Under the pieces are notes generated by a model that ran no database searches, was not told the DNA's origin, and saw only the letters and a program-made list of their open reading frames with translations. A stretch of 64,000 nt of DNA, from NCBI GenBank assembly GCA_025642075.2, contig JAODUO010000028.1, forward strand, positions 1,241,177 through 1,305,176. The letters run 5' to 3'. The DNA is from Ridgeia piscesae (taxonomy: Eukaryota; Annelida; Polychaeta; Sabellida; Siboglinidae). Positions 63,135 through 64,000 of the stretch are shown one piece after another (the stretch's first letter is position 1; the number at the start of each line of letters is the position of its first letter). The position numbers and the translations under genes were made by a program.

Positions 63135-63388
63135 AGTCTCTGTTTCTCTCTGTCTCTCTCTCTCTGTTTCTGTCTGCCTGTCTCTGTCTCTCTCTGTCTG
63201 TGTCTCTCTCTCACTCTTTCTTGCTCTCTCTCTCTCGCTCGCTCTCTCTCGTTCTCTCTCTCGCTCTCTCTCTCTCGCTCTCTCTCGCTCTCTCTCTTCT
63301 CTCTCTCTTTCTCTCTGTCTCCTGTCTCGCTCTCTCTGTCTCTGTCTTTCTCTCGCTCTTCTGTCTCACTGTCTCTCTCTCTCTCTCG

Positions 63389-63460
<72 letters not shown>

Positions 63461-63830
63461 CTTTATGTCTCTCTCGCTCTGTCTGTCTCTCTGTCTGTCT
63501 GTCTGTCTGCCTACCTACCTGTCTGTCCTTGTCTCTCTCTGTGTCTCTCTCTGTCTCTATCTGTCTCTATCTGTCTCTCACTGTATATGTGTATCTGTCT
63601 CTCCGTCTCTGTGTCTCTCTGTCTCTGTGTCTCTCTCTGTCTCTCGCGTGTGCTTCGCTCTCTCTCACTCTTGCTCTCTGTCTCTCTCTGTCTCTTCTGT
63701 CTCTATGTGTGTGTCTCTCTCTATCGCTCTCTCTCCCTCCCTGTCTCTCCCTCCCTGTCTCCTCTCTCTCTCTCCTCTCTCCCTCCCTCTCTCTTTCTCT
63801 CGCTCGCTCGTCCTCTCTCTCTCCCTCCCT

Positions 63831-63878
<48 letters not shown>

Positions 63879-63905
63879 CTATCTCTCAGTCTATCTCTCT
63901 GCCTC
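63135..63905. repeat. CT/TCTG-rich microsatellite tract
   Basis: Nearly 800 bp of TCTC, TCTG and CCCT runs. The long Ser/Leu-rich frame through it is an artefact of the repeat. Confidence 0.95.
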
Positions 63906-64000
63906 TCTTTTCAGCAACGCTCACCCAGTGTACTCTCTTTCACTTTCACTTTACTTTATTGTCCTTAAAAAGGATATGCATTTTACAACTCATGATCACA

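Noticed and set aside
63099..63968. 289-codon Ser/Leu-rich open frame
   Set aside because: It is the translation of a CT-rich microsatellite; no start context or non-repetitive domain.

Overview
The window is eukaryotic, animal nuclear DNA: AT-rich, with intron-split genes, GT-AG splice sites, non-LTR and LTR retrotransposons, small inverted-repeat transposons and many minisatellites. Three conserved genes could be assembled exon by exon: VPS11 (minus strand, 3' end beyond the left edge), FDFT1 (squalene synthase, plus strand, complete) and TAF5L (plus strand, complete). Insects and nematodes lack squalene synthase, so a non-ecdysozoan animal fits best. A marine lophotrochozoan such as a mollusc is my guess; no species can be named from the sequence.

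Layout. 1-23,729: VPS11, transcribed right to left. Nineteen exons are visible, covering roughly the first two thirds of the protein. Its introns carry minisatellites, two low-complexity EDTT repeat modules and at least four DNA transposons. 23,730-30,583: divergent promoter interval between VPS11 and FDFT1. It holds a 32-bp-arm hairpin and a dead LTR retrotransposon (24,541-28,334; short LTRs, CTTAC target duplication) with a LINE fragment nested inside it. 30,584-36,680: FDFT1, 8 exons, 414 aa. 36,681-39,270: intergenic. 39,271-55,696: TAF5L, 15 exons, 590 aa, two 32-bp minisatellites and two DNA transposons in its introns. 55,697-64,000: no complete gene; a foldback element, a candidate TTAA-flanked element holding an exon-like segment, a LINE endonuclease fragment, a tandem array and a long CT-rich tract.

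The three genes do unrelated housekeeping jobs: endolysosomal tethering, sterol synthesis and transcriptional coactivation. I see no operon-like or pathway link between them.

Most unusual signals: (i) tandem arrays whose repeat unit contains the 3' splice site and first bases of an exon, seen at VPS11 exons 8 and 9 and FDFT1 exon 5; (ii) a DNA transposon inserted so that its target duplication and terminal repeat form positions +2 onward of a VPS11 splice donor; (iii) two frame conflicts in VPS11 exons while FDFT1 and TAF5L are intact; (iv) a duplicated 753-bp EDTT-repeat module that keeps an open frame, a stop and an AATAAA in its second copy.
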